Below, piece by piece: positions 1 through 9,694 of a DNA stretch of 64,000 nt; within the stretch, counting starts at the first letter, position 1, and the number at the start of each line of letters is the position of its first letter. A program made the position numbers and the translations under genes. This stretch comes from Rheinheimera pacifica (lineage in GTDB: Bacteria > Pseudomonadota > Gammaproteobacteria > Enterobacterales > Alteromonadaceae): NCBI RefSeq assembly GCF_024809855.1, contig NZ_JANUEM010000002.1, positions 186,001 to 250,000 of the forward strand, read 5' to 3'. A model generated the notes under the pieces. It had not been told where the DNA came from. It searched no databases and was given only the letters and a program-made list of their open reading frames with translations.

Positions 1-3000
1 AGACGAATTCCGCTACGGTTATCGTTATCCAATACAGCTTGGCCCGTAATACCAGACTGGTTCAGGCGGCTGGTTAGTTCGGCACTGCTGGTATCGCTGT
101 TTACATACAGGCCATCGGCTCCAAGGTATACAGATTGCGCTGATACGCTAAGTGGTAACACCGCTGCTACAAGCCATAATTTACGTTGCCGCAGTGCTGC
201 AATAGCTGCTAAAACCAGTGCTGACAAAGCGCCGAAACTACCACCCGACCTGGCTTTTACTTCTTTTGGCGGAACAGGAACCACTGGCTCAACAGCAACT
301 GCCAACACACCCGGATCCCGGATTAAATTATTTGCCTGACCGTCATCGTCATTCGGGCCGCCATCTTCTATAGTTAGACGGATACAGGCATGGCCTGCCG
401 TTAAACCGCTACTCCATATATCAGAAGATACACCAGGACACTGACCCAGCGCATCGCGGGCTGAACTGTCAATTTTGTTTGCCGCATCGACTACAAAGTT
501 TTGCCATTGGCCGTTGATATATTTACGCCATACCGAATTTGCCGGGATAGTGGAGCCCGCAGGCAGCGGAATAGCGATAGATACCGCTTCTCCGGGGATT
601 TCCAGGCCGGTTATATCAAAGTTTATGACCAGACCTAACTGATTGAAATCCGGATCAGCCAATGTTTGATCAGTCACTGCTATACCAAACTGGCCAGATC
701 CCCATGACTGCTCTTCGGTTATTGTTCCCAGAGTTAACTGGTATTGATTTGCCACTTCAGCATACAGCTTTTGAGAGGCTTCAGACTGACAACTGCCAAC
801 TCTGTTGTTTTGGGTGGCATTCGGGCATAAAGGTATACGGTTTGGTGTAGCAGCAAAGGCATTTTCCGAAGCCGGGATAGCAGAAATGCCGGCACAGCTC
901 TCAAATGGGCAGCTGGCCACTACACGTAGTGCTAGCTCGTACTTTCCTTCCCGGCCATCAGCTGATTCAGCATTAACTGTAATGGTATAACGACCTGCAG
1001 CCAGATTTACCGGATCAAAACTTGCCGATGTATCCCCGGTCTGTAGGTCCAGATCACCTGAGGCAGCCCAGCTATAGGTAGCAGCAACAGCATTCAGCTC
1101 GCTGGCTGATAACGTTACCGGGCCATCATTTTGTGTTACCACATAAGTAGCCAGTTCATTCTGCACAGCGGTCACTTTCAACGCCAGAGCTGGTATGGCT
1201 TGCTGCACGACCAAATCATGCACAGACGGTGTTCCCAGGTGTGCATTAGTGATCCCGGTAGATTGCAGGGTGATCCGTGCCGTTGTGTTGGTTGCAGTAA
1301 CTTCATAAGTGCGGCGTAACTGATGCTGCGCAGCCAGTTCAATTTTCTGGGTGGTCATGCTAGCGCCATCTGTAACCACCGTAGCGATAACAGGATATTC
1401 AATCGGTTCATCGCTTAACCAAACCCGTAAGGTAGATTTAACATCTTGCTGCACCGGCTGCCGGCTTGAAGTAAACGCCAGATAAGGCAGTACATCGAAT
1501 GTTACCTGTAGCAATTCTCCGGACACTGCATCGATAAACTCCAGCGTATAACGTCCGGTGCGGTTGGCACTGAATAAGTAGCTGCCATCTTCCTGAACGG
1601 TCAGTAAAGCGTCTGCATCTGTTTGCTCCAGTACGCTTTCAGTACCAGAGCGTAACAATGAAACCTGAGACAGATTTTTGCTGCCTGCACCGCCAACAAA
1701 ACGGAAACTGACAACGGCATTACTGACAAGCGGTTCAGCAGAGCCTTTCTCTATGCTGGTATTTGGATAAACGTTAACCGTAATCGCGCAATCGGCTCTT
1801 AATACTGCCGTTATAATCTGGTTTCCAGATAAAGCCGCTGCACAATTATCACTGCTGGACAGCCTGACAATGTCATCAGCGTTTGTCAGGCTTAAGTTAA
1901 TAGTTGCTGCACTGCCATAAGGCACCTGCTGGCTGGCCGGGCTAATGCTGGCTTCACCGGTTACGGTAGCTGTTACTGTAACCAAAGCTGCGGTGTATGA
2001 AGCTGTAAATGTCATATTCTGCGCAGGCATTGTAGCAGGTACTACTGGTGACCAACCGGTAAAGGCATGGCCTTCCTTCGTAGGATCTGCAGGTGCAGTA
2101 ATCGCCCTGCCGAAATTGGCAGTAATAGGTGCAATAGCAGAGCCACCGGCGCTGTCAAAGGTCAGGGTGTATTGGTTTACAACCCATTGTGCGTACAGGG
2201 TTGTGTTTACTGCTGGCATAACGAAACTGCCGGCGGCACTGTACATTGTTCCTGAACCGTTAGCAGCTGTATTCCAGCCGGTAAAGCTGTGGCCGGTATG
2301 ATCCGGTGCTGCTGGCAGTGTTACGTTGGCACCGGCTGTCGTTTCTATATTTGCTACGGCAGTGCCGCCCTGGCTGTTAAAGCTCAGGGTAGCAGGAACA
2401 GCATCTGATTTTTCAACAGTGACATTAATAACGATAGTTGCGCTGGTGTTACCGTCTTCATCGGTTACCTGCAGGCCAATAGCTCTGGTTGAATGATCAC
2501 CTGGAGCCAGAGATGGATCTGCACCGGCCTGATATGTCAGCGTTCTTAATACTGTCTGGTAATCTGCCAGTGAAGCCATACCACTCAGTGCCAGTATTCC
2601 GCTTGCACTGTCATAGGACGCAGTAATACCTGTAATGCTTTGTACCGCCAGAGTGTCAGTGCTGATAAAGCCGCTTTCTACCGACACAACAGCAGACAGC
2701 AGGTTATTGCTGTCTGAATCGAAAATTTCCAGCATATTATCCAGAGTTACAGCCGCACCCTGTACCTGAGCAGTTGCAGTCGTCTGGCTTAAACTAATTG
2801 CCGGAGTAGGTAAAGAGAATACTACCAGGCTACTGGCTGCCTGGCCTGCCACATAAAGATGGCGGTTTAATGGGTCGGTACTCATGCCGGAAGGACCATC
2901 CAAACCGGTTACACCATTGGTAAGGTTCTTTACCGCAGTCGCCAGCGTTAATAAACCGGTAGAAGCATTGCGCTCAAACACAGTAACCGCATCGTCGGTA

Positions 3001-3986
3001 ATTGCACTCGCCAGCACATAGCGGCCATCCGGGCTTACTGCAAGACTGCGCGCACCTGTAAGCGAATCAACACCATCCACTCCATTCATCATTTTACTCA
3101 GATAGGTCAACTCACCCGAGGTGTTATTGATACTGAATATCGCTACTGAATTCTCACCCTGCCCGGAAATATAAAGGTGTTGTCCGTCTGGTGAGCGTTT
3201 AGCTGATGAGGCAGCCTGAAGCCCATCCACACCATCAACGCCGTCTTTATAAACTGCTACCTGAGTTAACGCACCGGTATTCGCATTTCTGCTAAACAGG
3301 GTAACCGCGTGATCGGCCGTGGATGTAACATACACAAACTGACCGTCAGCACTGGTAACAATGTTTTTAATCGGGCTGGTTGTGTTACTAAATAATTGAC
3401 CCAACGCGTGGTCATTGACGTTGTCTTTATAATCATGCAATACAGTCAATGCACCTGTGGTCTGATCACGGTTAAATACCACCAGTCCATTTGCATTTGG
3501 ATAGCCACCGACACCATACACATGTTTGTTATCCGGGCTGACACTGACAGAAACAAAACCGCTGGAGCCGCCGATATTCGTAACTTCGCCTACCTTAGTG
3601 AGTGCTCCTGTTGTTATATCGCGAGAAAAAGTATGTATAGCTTGGCCGGTAGGAGAGGCCGCATAGACATTTTTATTGTCGCTGCTGACATCAACGCTGA
3701 ATGCAGCAGGAATACCTGTATTCTTACTTCGATATGTCAACGTGCCGGTGACCAAATCACGTTCGAAAACGCTGACAGCACTTGAGCTGGTAGAGGCTGT
3801 ATAAATAAAACGGCCATCCTGGCTTACCGCAACGTCGCTAACAGCGTTCAATGAGGTATCAATATTGGCCTGAGTTTCAATGTAGTTGACGGCATCTGCA
3901 GACACAGGGTTACTTAGCAAAGTAAAACTAAAAAGCAGGAACGAAAATAAAATAGTACTAAACCATTTGGGGCTGGCATTGCTCAT
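1..3986 (-). CDS. Large exported surface protein: beta-propeller, InlB-type repeats, choice-of-anchor U-like region, GlyGly-CTERM-like tail, then barrel-like segment (3' end cut by window)
   Basis: The frame stays open from an ATG at 3986 to the left edge, at least 1328 codons; I checked frame continuity at several Trp and Met codons. Residues about 1-31 are a Sec signal ending in NPVSADA. Residues about 32-390 are repeats of the type SPDGxxxY...VFxRDxxTGALT, like lactonase-type seven-bladed propellers. A cadherin-like stretch follows (about 395-525), then two InlB/Listeria-Bacteroides-type repeats with FTGW (Trp 571 and about 645). Residues about 1070-1240 resemble choice-of-anchor U domains. 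At 1247-1252 SGGSFG begins a hydrophobic run ending in RQRK, like a GlyGly-CTERM rhombosortase signal. The frame then continues past it into a second hydrophobic stretch and, from about 1286 (VYLGADGLYV), what looks like the first strand of an outer-membrane barrel. Probably cell-surface or secreted; the substrate is unknown. The propeller and InlB calls are firmer than the barrel. Confidence 0.8.
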   Translation of the reverse strand, partial: MSNASPKWFSTILFSFLLFSFTLLSNPVSADAVNYIETQANIDTSLNAVSDVAVSQDGRFIYTASTSSSAVSVFERDLVTGTLTYRSKNTGIPAAFSVDVSSDNKNVYAASPTGQAIHTFSRDITTGALTKVGEVTNIGGSSGFVSVSVSPDNKHVYGVGGYPNANGLVVFNRDQTTGALTVLHDYKDNVNDHALGQLFSNTTSPIKNIVTSADGQFVYVTSTADHAVTLFSRNANTGALTQVAVYKDGVDGVDGLQAASSAKRSPDGQHLYISGQGENSVAIFSINNTSGELTYLSKMMNGVDGVDSLTGARSLAVSPDGRYVLASAITDDAVTVFERNASTGLLTLATAVKNLTNGVTGLDGPSGMSTDPLNRHLYVAGQAASSLVVFSLPTPAISLSQTTATAQVQGAAVTLDNMLEIFDSDSNNLLSAVVSVESGFISTDTLAVQSITGITASYDSASGILALSGMASLADYQTVLRTLTYQAGADPSLAPGDHSTRAIGLQVTDEDGNTSATIVINVTVEKSDAVPATLSFNSQGGTAVANIETTAGANVTLPAAPDHTGHSFTGWNTAANGSGTMYSAAGSFVMPAVNTTLYAQWVVNQYTLTFDSAGGSAIAPITANFGRAITAPADPTKEGHAFTGWSPVVPATMPAQNMTFTASYTAALVTVTATVTGEASISPASQQVPYGSAATINLSLTNADDIVRLSSSDNCAAALSGNQIITAVLRADCAITVNVYPNTSIEKGSAEPLVSNAVVSFRFVGGAGSKNLSQVSLLRSGTESVLEQTDADALLTVQEDGSYLFSANRTGRYTLEFIDAVSGELLQVTFDVLPYLAFTSSRQPVQQDVKSTLRVWLSDEPIEYPVIATVVTDGASMTTQKIELAAQHQLRRTYEVTATNTTARITLQSTGITNAHLGTPSVHDLVVQQAIPALALKVTAVQNELATYVVTQNDGPVTLSASELNAVAATYSWAASGDLDLQTGDTSASFDPVNLAAGRYTITVNAESADGREGKYELALRVVASCPFESCAGISAIPASENAFAATPNRIPLCPNATQNNRVGSCQSEASQKLYAEVANQYQLTLGTITEEQSWGSGQFGIAVTDQTLADPDFNQLGLVINFDITGLEIPGEAVSIAIPLPAGSTIPANSVWRKYINGQWQNFVVDAANKIDSSARDALGQCPGVSSDIWSSGLTAGHACIRLTIEDGGPNDDDGQANNLIRDPGVLAVAVEPVVPVPPKEVKARSGGSFGALSALVLAAIAALRQRKLWLVAAVLPLSVSAQSVYLGADGLYVNSDTSSAELTSRLNQSGITGQAVLDNDNRSGIR

Positions 3987-4183
3987 GCAAGTTTCCGTTT
4001 ACAAAGGATGATATATTTTCATCAGAAATAGCATAGGTTTTTCCGGGAGGGAACAGAAATAGAGCTTAATACATTGGAAATTATAAAAATTTATTCTTTA
4101 CATAAAGTAATTAATGGGCTGTAAATCTAAAAATATCATTGCCATAACAATATTATATTATCTTCCTATTTTCTATTTTGGGT

Positions 4184-4205
4184 GCAGGCCGCATTTGCGG
4201 CCTGC
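4184..4205 (-). terminator. Stem-loop downstream of the choice-of-anchor I gene
   Basis: A perfect 10-bp GC-rich inverted repeat (GCAGGCCGCA / TGCGGCCTGC) with a 2-base loop lies 13 bp beyond the stop codon at 4218. There is no clear U-tract on the minus strand, so factor-independent termination is inferred from position and stem strength only. The rest of the 3987-4217 gap is AT-rich and shows no gene. Confidence 0.5.
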
Positions 4206-4217
4206 TTGTGGGAAGGC

Positions 4218-6068
4218 TTAATAAATTAAATTAATCTGATATATTGCCGTGGTGCCGCTCACTTCATTACCGATAATCAGCAGCGGTTTACCGTTAGGTG
4301 AGTTTTCTGCACTAACAAAAGTAATGCCTTCAGGCCCCAAATCTCCGGCATTTGCCAGTGTAGTGCCGGGATCGGCTGTCGTCCAGTCTTCACGGGTATT
4401 GAGGTAATCAACAAAAACAGGGGCTGTAGGTGTACTGATATCAAATACCATTATGCCGCCCATGCGCTCTAAGCCAACAAAAGCGAAGGTTTTCTCACCA
4501 AAGCTGCCAATAGCCAGCGCTTCCGGCTCAGGCCCTTTGTTATCGCTGCGGTTACCAAAGCTGCTACCGGCGCTGTGGTTAGAGTTAAAATAGTCAGCAC
4601 AGGCAATATCGCGGGCACTGCCAAGCTTGCACTCGCTACTTGCCAGATACTGTTCAAAGAAATCGCCTGAATCCCATACCAGTTCACCAGTGGCAGACCA
4701 GATGGCAAAAGAGCGGCCACCATAGGCATATACCTGGTCGTACATCAGGCGGTCACCGTTTTCGTCTTCAACGCCGTTGCTGTTAAACAGCACCGGATTG
4801 CCGTTGGCGTCTTTACGATAACCATCGGTCCAGGCCACGGTTAAACGGCCCAGCACATCATCTTCACGGCAGTTACCAGGTTCACCCGGTTCTGCACCGC
4901 AATAGGCAAATACTTCCGGGTTGAGCAAAGCACCTGCCGCCAGACTAATAAGCTGTGGCGGCATGTCTTCGCCGACACGACGGGCAAAACCGCTTTTATG
5001 GAACAGGTGCTTAAAGCGGATTTCTTCAACAAAACCCTGGCTGGCATCGCCATTCCAGTATGCCGGGTTGGTTTCTCCCCAGGCACGGGCATCGCCTTCA
5101 TTGGCGGTCACAATATAGGTAGCGTCGTCCACGGTGTAACTGGCGATAGTATCTGGCTGGTACATACCTACCAAACCCGGCCACAGCGCAATATTTATCT
5201 CGCTTTGTGTATCGCTGGCAGCAATGCCATTGCCATCAATGCCATGATCTTTATAGCCAAGTGGCAGAATATCAGTAATGGTTGCTGAGACAATATCCAG
5301 TACGGCCAGAGCATTGTTCTCCTGCAAGCTAACCCAGGCCGTTTTGCTATCGGCTGACACGGTTATGTATTCTGGCTCTAAATCCTGCGCTACGCTGGCG
5401 TTGGGGCCGAAAATACGTACACCAGCAGTTTTTAGCTCGGCTTTTTTACTATTAAAAGTGCGGAAATCGGCTGTGGCAGCAAACAATACATCAGGGTTGC
5501 TAACATTGATTATACTGACAGAACCTTCGGGGTCTATTTGGTAGTCGTCGCTGGGTTCGCCTTCGTTGGCTACCAGTATATAGTTGCCATCGGGGGTAAA
5601 GGTCAGCATATCTGGCAGGGCGCCTACCTCAATACTGTCGCGCAGGCTCAGATCTGCGGCGTTATATACCGCAACAAAACCACGGTCTGTTTTCGGGGCA
5701 CTTTCAATGGCCAGCGCCACCAGGCCATTATGCACCGCTACGCTGTTAACTACGGCATGTTCTGCTATTGCTGTGGCGCTGATGCTATCAAGATATACCG
5801 GGTTTTGCGGGTCAATCAGGTACAGCACATCCACTACACCAGATTGCGCATTAACTACAAAAGCGCGTTGGCTATCCGGGTCGTAAGCGGTAATTTCAGC
5901 GGCACTAACCAGATACTCGCCACTACTGTGGCGGCCTAACAAACTTAAGCTTAATGTTGCAGGTGTTTGCACTACAGGTTCAGTGACAACAGGTTCCGTG
6001 TTATCAGATGAATTACAGGCAGTAAGCACTGCCAGTGCCAGTGCGCTTAACAGATAACGGGTTTTCAT
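4218..6068 (-). CDS. Choice-of-anchor I family lipoprotein (propeller-like)
   Basis: 616 residues. An N-terminal lipoprotein signal with lipobox LTAC (Cys 18) is followed by an acidic, Thr/Pro-rich linker, so a membrane-anchored envelope protein is expected. The body has propeller-type repeats and the hallmark blocks of the choice-of-anchor I family: GRHSSGEYLVSAAEITAYDP near residue 45, then TPDGNYILVANEGEPSDDY, and near the C-terminus GPEPEALAIG, FVGLERMGGIMVFDI and GPEGITFV. Some family members have been annotated as alkaline-phosphatase- or phytase-like, but no catalytic motif is evident, so no reaction is assigned. It reads the same way as yheTU, starting 85 bp after yheU, and may be transcribed separately. 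The start is the ATG opening MKTRYLLSALALAV, preceded by an AGG-containing stretch. Confidence 0.8.
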   Translation of the reverse strand: MKTRYLLSALALAVLTACNSSDNTEPVVTEPVVQTPATLSLSLLGRHSSGEYLVSAAEITAYDPDSQRAFVVNAQSGVVDVLYLIDPQNPVYLDSISATAIAEHAVVNSVAVHNGLVALAIESAPKTDRGFVAVYNAADLSLRDSIEVGALPDMLTFTPDGNYILVANEGEPSDDYQIDPEGSVSIINVSNPDVLFAATADFRTFNSKKAELKTAGVRIFGPNASVAQDLEPEYITVSADSKTAWVSLQENNALAVLDIVSATITDILPLGYKDHGIDGNGIAASDTQSEINIALWPGLVGMYQPDTIASYTVDDATYIVTANEGDARAWGETNPAYWNGDASQGFVEEIRFKHLFHKSGFARRVGEDMPPQLISLAAGALLNPEVFAYCGAEPGEPGNCREDDVLGRLTVAWTDGYRKDANGNPVLFNSNGVEDENGDRLMYDQVYAYGGRSFAIWSATGELVWDSGDFFEQYLASSECKLGSARDIACADYFNSNHSAGSSFGNRSDNKGPEPEALAIGSFGEKTFAFVGLERMGGIMVFDISTPTAPVFVDYLNTREDWTTADPGTTLANAGDLGPEGITFVSAENSPNGKPLLIIGNEVSGTTAIYQINLIY

Positions 6069-6153
6069 TATGGCTTGTTTCCTAAGGGGTAGAATACTAG
6101 CCCTTTAACATAAACAAGAAAAATGAAAGCGTTATGGCAGTTTTATGTCGTAA

Positions 6154-6393
6154 TTATGACGTTTGGCTGTGTTCCTGCTGCAAAAATAACTGCTTTGGCA
6201 TCAGGTTAATGCTTTCATGTAGTTCAGAATACACAATCACAGTTTCGCCACTTTTTAGCTGGTGTTTTACCGCAGCGACTTTTTCTGCCATTGTTATTTC
6301 GTGCTCGCCATAATCGGTGCCTTCGCGCAGTACATAGTATTCAATCAGGTTGTTTAGCGTATCTTCAGCGATGTCGGTATAGGGAATAATCAT
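6154..6393 (-). CDS. yheU: YheU family protein (UPF0270)
   Basis: 79 residues, near the usual length of about 72 for YheU. The pattern [20 protein letters not shown] followed by [11 protein letters not shown] and a central GETVIVYSE matches the small acidic UPF0270 family, whose function is unknown. It overlaps the stop of yheT by 4 bp (ATGA), which indicates translational coupling. The same yheT-yheU order is found in E. coli. The C-terminal tail after INLMPKQ is longer and Gln-rich compared with E. coli. Confidence 0.9.
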   Translation of the reverse strand: MIIPYTDIAEDTLNNLIEYYVLREGTDYGEHEITMAEKVAAVKHQLKSGETVIVYSELHESINLMPKQLFLQQEHSQTS

Positions 6394-7391
6394 ATGGCTA
6401 ACTGCTCAATAATAAATTGGGGAATACGCTGGTTTAACCAGAATCTGGGTTTTAACAGGCTGCCATAAACAAAACCGACATGGCCGCCACCGCTGGTTAG
6501 CTCGTAGTGAATATGCGGGCTTAATTCACCAGCTTTGGGGATCACATCATCGCTTAAAAATGGGTCATCTTTGGCATGAATAATCAGTGTGGGTACGCAA
6601 ATATGGCGTAAAAATGCTTTGCCACTGGCTTTCTGGTAGTAATCCTCTGCGTTTAAAAAGCCGTGAATAGGTGCGGTGTAGTATTCATCAAACTGCTCAA
6701 TGCTGCTAAAACGCTTTACCTGCTGTGGCGTTAGCGGCAGCGGAAAATCGGCAAATTGTTTCAGTTTGCGTAAAGTGCTGTGCTTTAACCGCCCCAGCAA
6801 ATAGCGCTGATATAACTTACTGCTGCCGGTATTAATGCGCTTAGCACAGGCCGACAGCGATAGCGGCGGGCACACAGCAACGGCGGCTGATAGCGGGTTT
6901 TGCCCGGCCTGCTCGCCGCAGTATTTCAGCAATACATTGCCCCCCAGCGAATAACCTACCGCCACCAATGGCCGGTTCGGGTAACGGCGCTTAACTTCTG
7001 TTATCACCAGTGCTGTATCGGCAGTATCGCCACTATGATAAGCGCGGGGCAGTTTATTCGGTTTGCCGTTACAACCACGAAAATGCAGCAATACCGCTGT
7101 CCAGCCAAGCGTATGGCATTGGGCCAGCATTGCCTGAATATAATGGCTGTTAATATCACCGGCTAAACCGTGCAGTAAAATAATTATGGGGGTATTGTTG
7201 CTGCCGGTTTTACTATGTAGCCAGTTTAGCTGTACTTCATCGCCATCTGGCAGGGATATTGTTTCTGCTTCAGTGTTCAGCCGGTGTTTCGGGCTTAAAT
7301 ATTTGGCAAAAATGGTTTGCAGATGCGCATGTTTCAGCCACCAGGCAGGCTGAAACGGTGTATGGCTTACTGGTCTGATCTGGTCTTGCAA
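6390..7391 (-). CDS. yheT: YheT family alpha/beta-fold hydrolase
   Basis: 333 residues, a normal length for the UPF0017/YheT hydrolases. Visible landmarks are the N-terminal [17 protein letters not shown] block typical of this family, LLHGLAGD as the oxyanion-hole segment near residue 73, the nucleophile elbow GYSLGGN (Ser about 147), a late acidic segment [13 protein letters not shown], and the probable catalytic His in SGGGHVGFV. No signal peptide is present, so it is expected to be cytoplasmic. The physiological substrate of YheT is not established; an esterase-like role is inferred from the fold. It is coupled to yheU by a 4-bp overlap and is separated here from yheS, its E. coli neighbour, by about 7 kb. 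Confidence 0.9.
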   Translation of the reverse strand: MQDQIRPVSHTPFQPAWWLKHAHLQTIFAKYLSPKHRLNTEAETISLPDGDEVQLNWLHSKTGSNNTPIIILLHGLAGDINSHYIQAMLAQCHTLGWTAVLLHFRGCNGKPNKLPRAYHSGDTADTALVITEVKRRYPNRPLVAVGYSLGGNVLLKYCGEQAGQNPLSAAVAVCPPLSLSACAKRINTGSSKLYQRYLLGRLKHSTLRKLKQFADFPLPLTPQQVKRFSSIEQFDEYYTAPIHGFLNAEDYYQKASGKAFLRHICVPTLIIHAKDDPFLSDDVIPKAGELSPHIHYELTSGGGHVGFVYGSLLKPRFWLNQRIPQFIIEQLAI

Positions 7392-7443
7392 AGTAGCGTA
7401 TCCTGATAAACAATAAGTGAGTTTTTACTGCAGGCGCAGCATT

Positions 7444-7941
7444 ATGGATCGGCGGCAATTTATTTTATCTGGCATAGCCTTAGGTACTGCCACCAGCTTA
7501 GGTATCGGTAGCTTAAGTTGGCAGCGCAGCCTGCAGCAGCATAATGATAACCGCGACCTGGTACTGTCTGCTTTATTACCTGCGTTATTGTACGGTGCTT
7601 TGCCACAGGATGCGACTTTAGCTGCCACTGAAATTAACCGCACTAAAACTGCCATTTCTGACTTTATGCCGTTTTTGCCACAGCGCCAGCAGCAGGAGTT
7701 GCATCAACTATTTAACCTGCTGGCCAACCGGGTTACGCAGCTGGCATTAACCGGCCATATTACTGCCTTAGCACAGCTTTCGATAAGCCAACGGTTGCAG
7801 TTGCTAAACCAGTGGCGCGACAGCTACCTGTGCTTATTGCAGCAAGCCTACCATGGCCTGCGTGAACTGTTGTTCGGTGCCTATTACGGCCAGAGTGAGC
7901 ACTGGCAAGCGCTGGATTATAGCGCGCCAAGGTTTAGATAA
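7444..7941 (+). CDS. Tat-signal small protein, probable partner of the GMC oxidoreductase
   Basis: About 165 residues from the ATG at 7444. I prefer this start because it opens MDRRQFILSGIALGTATSLGIGSL, a twin-arginine-like signal (RRQFI) followed by a hydrophobic Gly/Ala stretch; an upstream GTG at 7417 would add nine residues before it. The mature part is mostly helical and Gln/Leu-rich, with no Cys pairs or cofactor motifs that I can see. Small Tat-signal proteins of the gluconate 2-dehydrogenase subunit 3 type commonly accompany GMC-family flavoprotein dehydrogenases, and one follows 157 bp downstream, so an export or assembly partner role is inferred. Identity with the subunit 3 family was not verified. 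Confidence 0.65.
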   Translation: MDRRQFILSGIALGTATSLGIGSLSWQRSLQQHNDNRDLVLSALLPALLYGALPQDATLAATEINRTKTAISDFMPFLPQRQQQELHQLFNLLANRVTQLALTGHITALAQLSISQRLQLLNQWRDSYLCLLQQAYHGLRELLFGAYYGQSEHWQALDYSAPRFR

Positions 7942-7967
7942 GTTTGACAGATGGCACGACAAGTTGT

Positions 7968-8065
7968 GACAAGGTGTTCTTACGTAGCAGCGGCAGGGAT
8001 GCCGCGGAGGCTGAGACAGCACAGGGACGTGCTGTCGAAGGCGGCGAAGTGAGAATTTCCTTGTC
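7968..8065. repeat. Nested palindromic intergenic element with two inner hairpins
   Basis: Outer arms GACAAGG (7968-7974) and CCTTGTC (8059-8065), extended by TTCT/AGAA, enclose two stem-loops. The first is GCGGC-AGGGAT-GCCGC (7990-8005). The second is GACAGCAC-AGGGAC-GTGCTGTC (8015-8036). The two loops are nearly identical. It fills most of the gap between the Tat-signal protein and the GMC oxidoreductase. It resembles a short REP- or MITE-like element; no ORF is inside. Confidence 0.7.
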
Positions 8066-8098
8066 GCAACTATTGCAGCAGATTAGTGAGATAAATAC

Positions 8099-9661
8099 AT
8101 GATGACTCGCCATCTTGATGCCAGCCAGTTTACGCAAAACCGGCAGTTTGCAGCGGATATCGTTATTGTCGGCTCTGGCGCCGGCGGCGGTATTGCTGCA
8201 GAACAACTGGCACAGGCTGGTTTTAAGGTACTGCTGTTAGAAGAAGGGGCGTACTACAGCCGCGATGATTTTGTTATGCAAGAGCGCTGGGCTTATCCTC
8301 AGTTGTATCAGGAAGGGGCTGCGCGTAAAACCCGCGATCAGGCCATCGGTATTTTACAGGGTCGTACCGTCGGCGGTTCTACCACGGTAAACTGGACGAC
8401 ATCAATTCGTACACCAAAGCCAACATTAGACTACTGGCATGCTGAGTTTGGTGTCAATTTTAGTGGGGCTGATGATCTAACCTCTTATTTTGCGATGGCA
8501 GAGCAGCGGCTGAATATTCAGCCCTGGCCGGTGCCGCCCAATGCTAATAACGCCAAACTGCAGCAAGGCTGCCAAAAGCTGGGCTGGCAGTACACGGTAA
8601 TTAACCGCAACGTTAATGGTTGTGCCAATTTAGGTTATTGCGGTATGGGCTGCCCGATTAACGCCAAACAATCGATGCTGGTAAGTACCATTCCGGCGGC
8701 GATGGCGCTTGGCGCCACACTGATATCGCGTATTTCGGTACGTAAACTTCACTGGCAGGGCGATAGCATAACGGGGCTGGATGCCGTGCCGGTAGATCAA
8801 TATTTTCAGCCGCGCAGCGATGTCCGTATTTGCATTAAAGCGAAACATTATATTGTTGCCGCTGGTGCCATTGGTTCACCGGCGTTATTGCTACGTTCAA
8901 AGGTACCCAATCCGTCCGGCCGCTTAGGCAAGCATACGTATTTACACCCGACAGTGATTTCCGGTGCTTTGTTTGAAGAGGCTATTAACGGCCACAGCGG
9001 TGCGCCGCAATCAATATACTCTGATCAGTTTGTCTGGCCGGATAACAGCGATAAAGCCGGGTATAAACTGGAAGTGCCGCCGCTGCACCCGGTGTTAATG
9101 GCAACCAAGTTAACAGGCACCGGCGGGCAGCATGCCGCGCTGATGCAGCAATTTAACCATTTACAGGTCACTATAGCGCTGCTGCGCGATGGTTTTCACC
9201 CGCAAAGCCAGGGTGGTACGGTGCAATTAGATGCAGCACAGCAACCGGTGCTGGATTACCCGATCAGCGATTATCTGTGGCAGGGTATGCGCCAGGCGTT
9301 GCTATCGATGGCTGAGCTGCAATTTGCTGCCGGGGCTAAAAAGGTACTGCCAATACATCACGATGCCAACCTGTATAACAACTGGGGCGAAGCAAAGCGC
9401 GCTATATTGGCGTTGCCAATGCAGGCGCTTAAGCAAACAGTAGTATCAGCCCATGTAATGGGCGGTTGTAATATGAGTGCCAGCGTGGCCAACGGCGTGG
9501 TAAACCAAAATGGCCGCCATCATCAACTGCACAACTTGTCGGTATTCGACGGCTCTATCCTGCCAACCAGCCTGGGGGCGAACCCGCAACTGACTATTTA
9601 CGCTTTGGTATGGCGCAATTGCCAGCAGTTAATTAAAGAGCTTAAGATGGAAAAAATTTAA
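8099..9661 (+). CDS. GMC family oxidoreductase (FAD-dependent)
   Basis: 520 residues. The N-terminus carries the FAD dinucleotide fold IVIVGSGAGGGIAAEQLAQAG (about residues 21-41), then GRTVGGSTTVNW, the substrate-contacting GMC segment. A Cys cluster CANLGYCGMGCPINAK near residue 175 resembles GMC dehydrogenases of the choline/cholesterol-oxidase-like group. The C-terminal GMC domain has the conserved His in SAHVMGGCNM and the closing LPTSLGANPQLTIYAL. It probably oxidises an alcohol or sugar-type substrate, which the sequence does not identify. It has no signal of its own, so it may be cytoplasmic or carried out with the Tat-signal protein upstream. Two adjacent ATGs (8099 and 8102) are possible starts. 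Confidence 0.88.
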   Translation: MMTRHLDASQFTQNRQFAADIVIVGSGAGGGIAAEQLAQAGFKVLLLEEGAYYSRDDFVMQERWAYPQLYQEGAARKTRDQAIGILQGRTVGGSTTVNWTTSIRTPKPTLDYWHAEFGVNFSGADDLTSYFAMAEQRLNIQPWPVPPNANNAKLQQGCQKLGWQYTVINRNVNGCANLGYCGMGCPINAKQSMLVSTIPAAMALGATLISRISVRKLHWQGDSITGLDAVPVDQYFQPRSDVRICIKAKHYIVAAGAIGSPALLLRSKVPNPSGRLGKHTYLHPTVISGALFEEAINGHSGAPQSIYSDQFVWPDNSDKAGYKLEVPPLHPVLMATKLTGTGGQHAALMQQFNHLQVTIALLRDGFHPQSQGGTVQLDAAQQPVLDYPISDYLWQGMRQALLSMAELQFAAGAKKVLPIHHDANLYNNWGEAKRAILALPMQALKQTVVSAHVMGGCNMSASVANGVVNQNGRHHQLHNLSVFDGSILPTSLGANPQLTIYALVWRNCQQLIKELKMEKI

Positions 9662-9694
9662 ATTAGCTGCAGCAAACTTTAATGGCAAAACTTT

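Noticed and set aside
3396-3785. 129-codon plus-strand frame
   Set aside because: Lies within the large minus-strand surface protein, which has a signal peptide and clear repeats; the plus frame shows no family features.
7968-8065. Simple terminator of the Tat-signal gene
   Set aside because: Two hairpins within larger inverted arms and no T-tract; looks like a repeat element instead.
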